Assembly (NCBI GenBank): GCA_030533035.1
Contig: JAUNJW010000119.1
Span: forward strand, 1-6,446
Source: Erysipelotrichaceae bacterium
GTDB taxonomy: Bacteria; Bacillota_I; Bacilli_A; Erysipelotrichales; Erysipelotrichaceae
DNA: 6,446 nucleotides
Direction: 5' to 3'
Part shown: piece after piece, positions 5,496 to 6,446 of the stretch
Numbering within the stretch: the stretch's first letter is position 1
How the letters are laid out: every line of letters starts with the position of its first letter
The notes under the pieces: model-generated
What the model was told of the DNA's origin: nothing
Seen by the model: only the letters and a program-made list of their open reading frames with translations
Databases searched by the model: none
Translations under genes and position numbers: made by a program

Positions 5496-6446
5496 ATGCT
5501 GCTGAGCTTAGCCCTGATTCTGATTCTCGGTCTTGCGGCCGGAAAACTAGTTTCTTTCATCCGGCTGCCGCCGTTAACAGGAATGCTGCTGACCGGGATC
5601 TTGACAGGTCCTTACTGTTTCAGTCTGATCAGTCCGTCAGTTCTTTCAATTTCATCTGAACTGAGAAGAATCGCCCTGATCATCATCCTGATCCGGGCCG
5701 GTCTCAATCTGAAAACGGATGATCTGCGCAGGGCGGGACGTCCGGCTTTGCTGATGTGTTTCGTGCCGGCTTCCATGGAAATTCTCGGAATGGTCCTGAT
5801 CGCGCCGCGTCTTCTGCATATTTCAATACCGGAGGCGCTGCTGCTGGGCTCGGTGATCGCCGCGGTATCGCCGGCGGTAATTGTGCCGCATATGATCCGG
5901 ATCATCACGGAGGGCTATGGAAAGGAAAGGGCAGTGCCGCAGATGATTCTGGCCGGGGCTTCCTGCGATGACGTCTTTGTCATTGTGCTTTTCAGCTGTT
6001 TTGTTTCCCTTGTTTCGTCCGGCAGCTTTTCCCCGCTTTCTCTTCTGAGGATTCCGGCCGCAGTCATTCTCGGGATTCTTGCCGGCATTGTCTGCGGATA
6101 TCTGTTCAGTACGGCTGTCAGAAGGTTTCATTTTGATCAAACGGTTATAACAGTGCTGCTTATATGCTTCTCATTCCTTTTGGTCTCGCTGGAGGACGCC
6201 ATCAACAATACCGTCGGGTTTTCCGGACTGATCGCCGTCATGGCCATGGGAATGGCATGTGCGGCATGGATTCCTGAAGAGGCTTCGCATGTTTCTGAGC
6301 AGACAGGTGAACTGTGGAAAGCAGCCCAGGTCATTCTGTTCGTGCTTGTCGGCGCGGCCGTTGATATCCGCTATGCGTCTGCGGCGTTCGGTATGATGGC
6401 TCTTCTTGTTTTTTCGGTTCTGGTATTCCGGATGGCAGGGGTGTGG
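5496..6446 (+). CDS. Cation:proton antiporter (CPA superfamily), 3' end outside window
   Basis: The first 317 codons are open with no stop, so the gene continues past the window; full members are usually near 400 residues. It is a membrane protein of the Na+/H+ exchanger fold (monovalent cation:proton antiporters): the N-terminus MLLSLALILILGLAAGKL, the RLPPLTGMLLTGILTGPY block (23-40), ALIIILIRAGLNL (60-72), LLLGSVIAAVSPAVIVP (115-131) and ILAGASCDDVFVIVLF (151-166). D158-D159 are the expected ion-binding pair; a DD pair is typical of electrogenic, CPA2-like members, whereas many NhaP/CPA1 proteins have ND. R312 may be the conserved basic residue of a late helix. No cytosolic nucleotide-binding domain is seen in the part present. 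AGGAGG (5482-5487) lies eight bases before the ATG. The fluoride riboswitch in its leader predicts induction by fluoride. Whether it moves fluoride itself or restores cation/pH balance as HF dissociates inside cannot be told. Confidence 0.92.
   Translation, partial: MLLSLALILILGLAAGKLVSFIRLPPLTGMLLTGILTGPYCFSLISPSVLSISSELRRIALIIILIRAGLNLKTDDLRRAGRPALLMCFVPASMEILGMVLIAPRLLHISIPEALLLGSVIAAVSPAVIVPHMIRIITEGYGKERAVPQMILAGASCDDVFVIVLFSCFVSLVSSGSFSPLSLLRIPAAVILGILAGIVCGYLFSTAVRRFHFDQTVITVLLICFSFLLVSLEDAINNTVGFSGLIAVMAMGMACAAWIPEEASHVSEQTGELWKAAQVILFVLVGAAVDIRYASAAFGMMALLVFSVLVFRMAGVW

Noticed and set aside
5270..5560. 96-codon minus-strand frame across the divergent intergenic region
   Set aside because: It runs through the promoter, riboswitch, terminator and the start of the antiporter, and has no family resemblance.
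5429..5659. 76-codon plus-strand frame over the antiporter start
   Set aside because: It starts inside the terminator hairpin and is out of frame with the antiporter, which has the AGGAGG site.

Overview
The window looks like chromosomal DNA of a low-to-medium GC Bacillota (Firmicutes), possibly from Erysipelotrichia or Clostridia. The pointers are strong Shine-Dalgarno sites (AGGAGG-type), tightly packed genes, A/T-rich promoters against coding DNA of roughly even base composition, and a Firmicutes-type NA37 protein. The sequence alone does not fix the species. No mobile element, tRNA, rRNA or CRISPR array is visible.

Layout. (1) 26-1064 (+): two small genes 10 bp apart, a multi-pass membrane protein of unknown function and a soluble 156-aa protein, closed by a hairpin terminator at 1076-1099. 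(2) 1103-4086 (+): a probable operon beginning at a TATAAT box that nearly touches that terminator. It encodes an NA37/YejK-type nucleoid-associated protein, the two-subunit branched-chain amino acid exporter AzlC/AzlD (stop and start overlap as ATGA), and a LysR-family regulator. A terminator whose hairpin contains the lysR stop codon ends it. (3) 4088-5224 (-): a convergent 12-helix major facilitator transporter with its own promoter. (4) 5225-5495: a divergent regulatory region. (5) 5496-6446 (+): the first 317 residues of a cation:proton antiporter that runs off the window.

The most notable element is in region 4. Positions 5367-5426 match the fluoride riboswitch (crcB RNA motif) in order, spacing and conserved bases: pseudoknot GGGA/TCCC, stem P1, AACC, stem P2, GCTGATGA and the downstream T. 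A promoter (TTGACC-17-TATTCT) puts the transcript start at the first aptamer base. A long hairpin plus T-tract (5412-5468) shares bases with the aptamer, so ligand binding should prevent termination. The antiporter is therefore predicted to be a fluoride-induced gene, in a place where one usually expects crcB/Fluc or a CLC-F exporter.

Together the window is largely about transport and its control: amino acid export with a linked regulator, an orphan MFS carrier of unknown substrate, and a fluoride-responsive antiporter.
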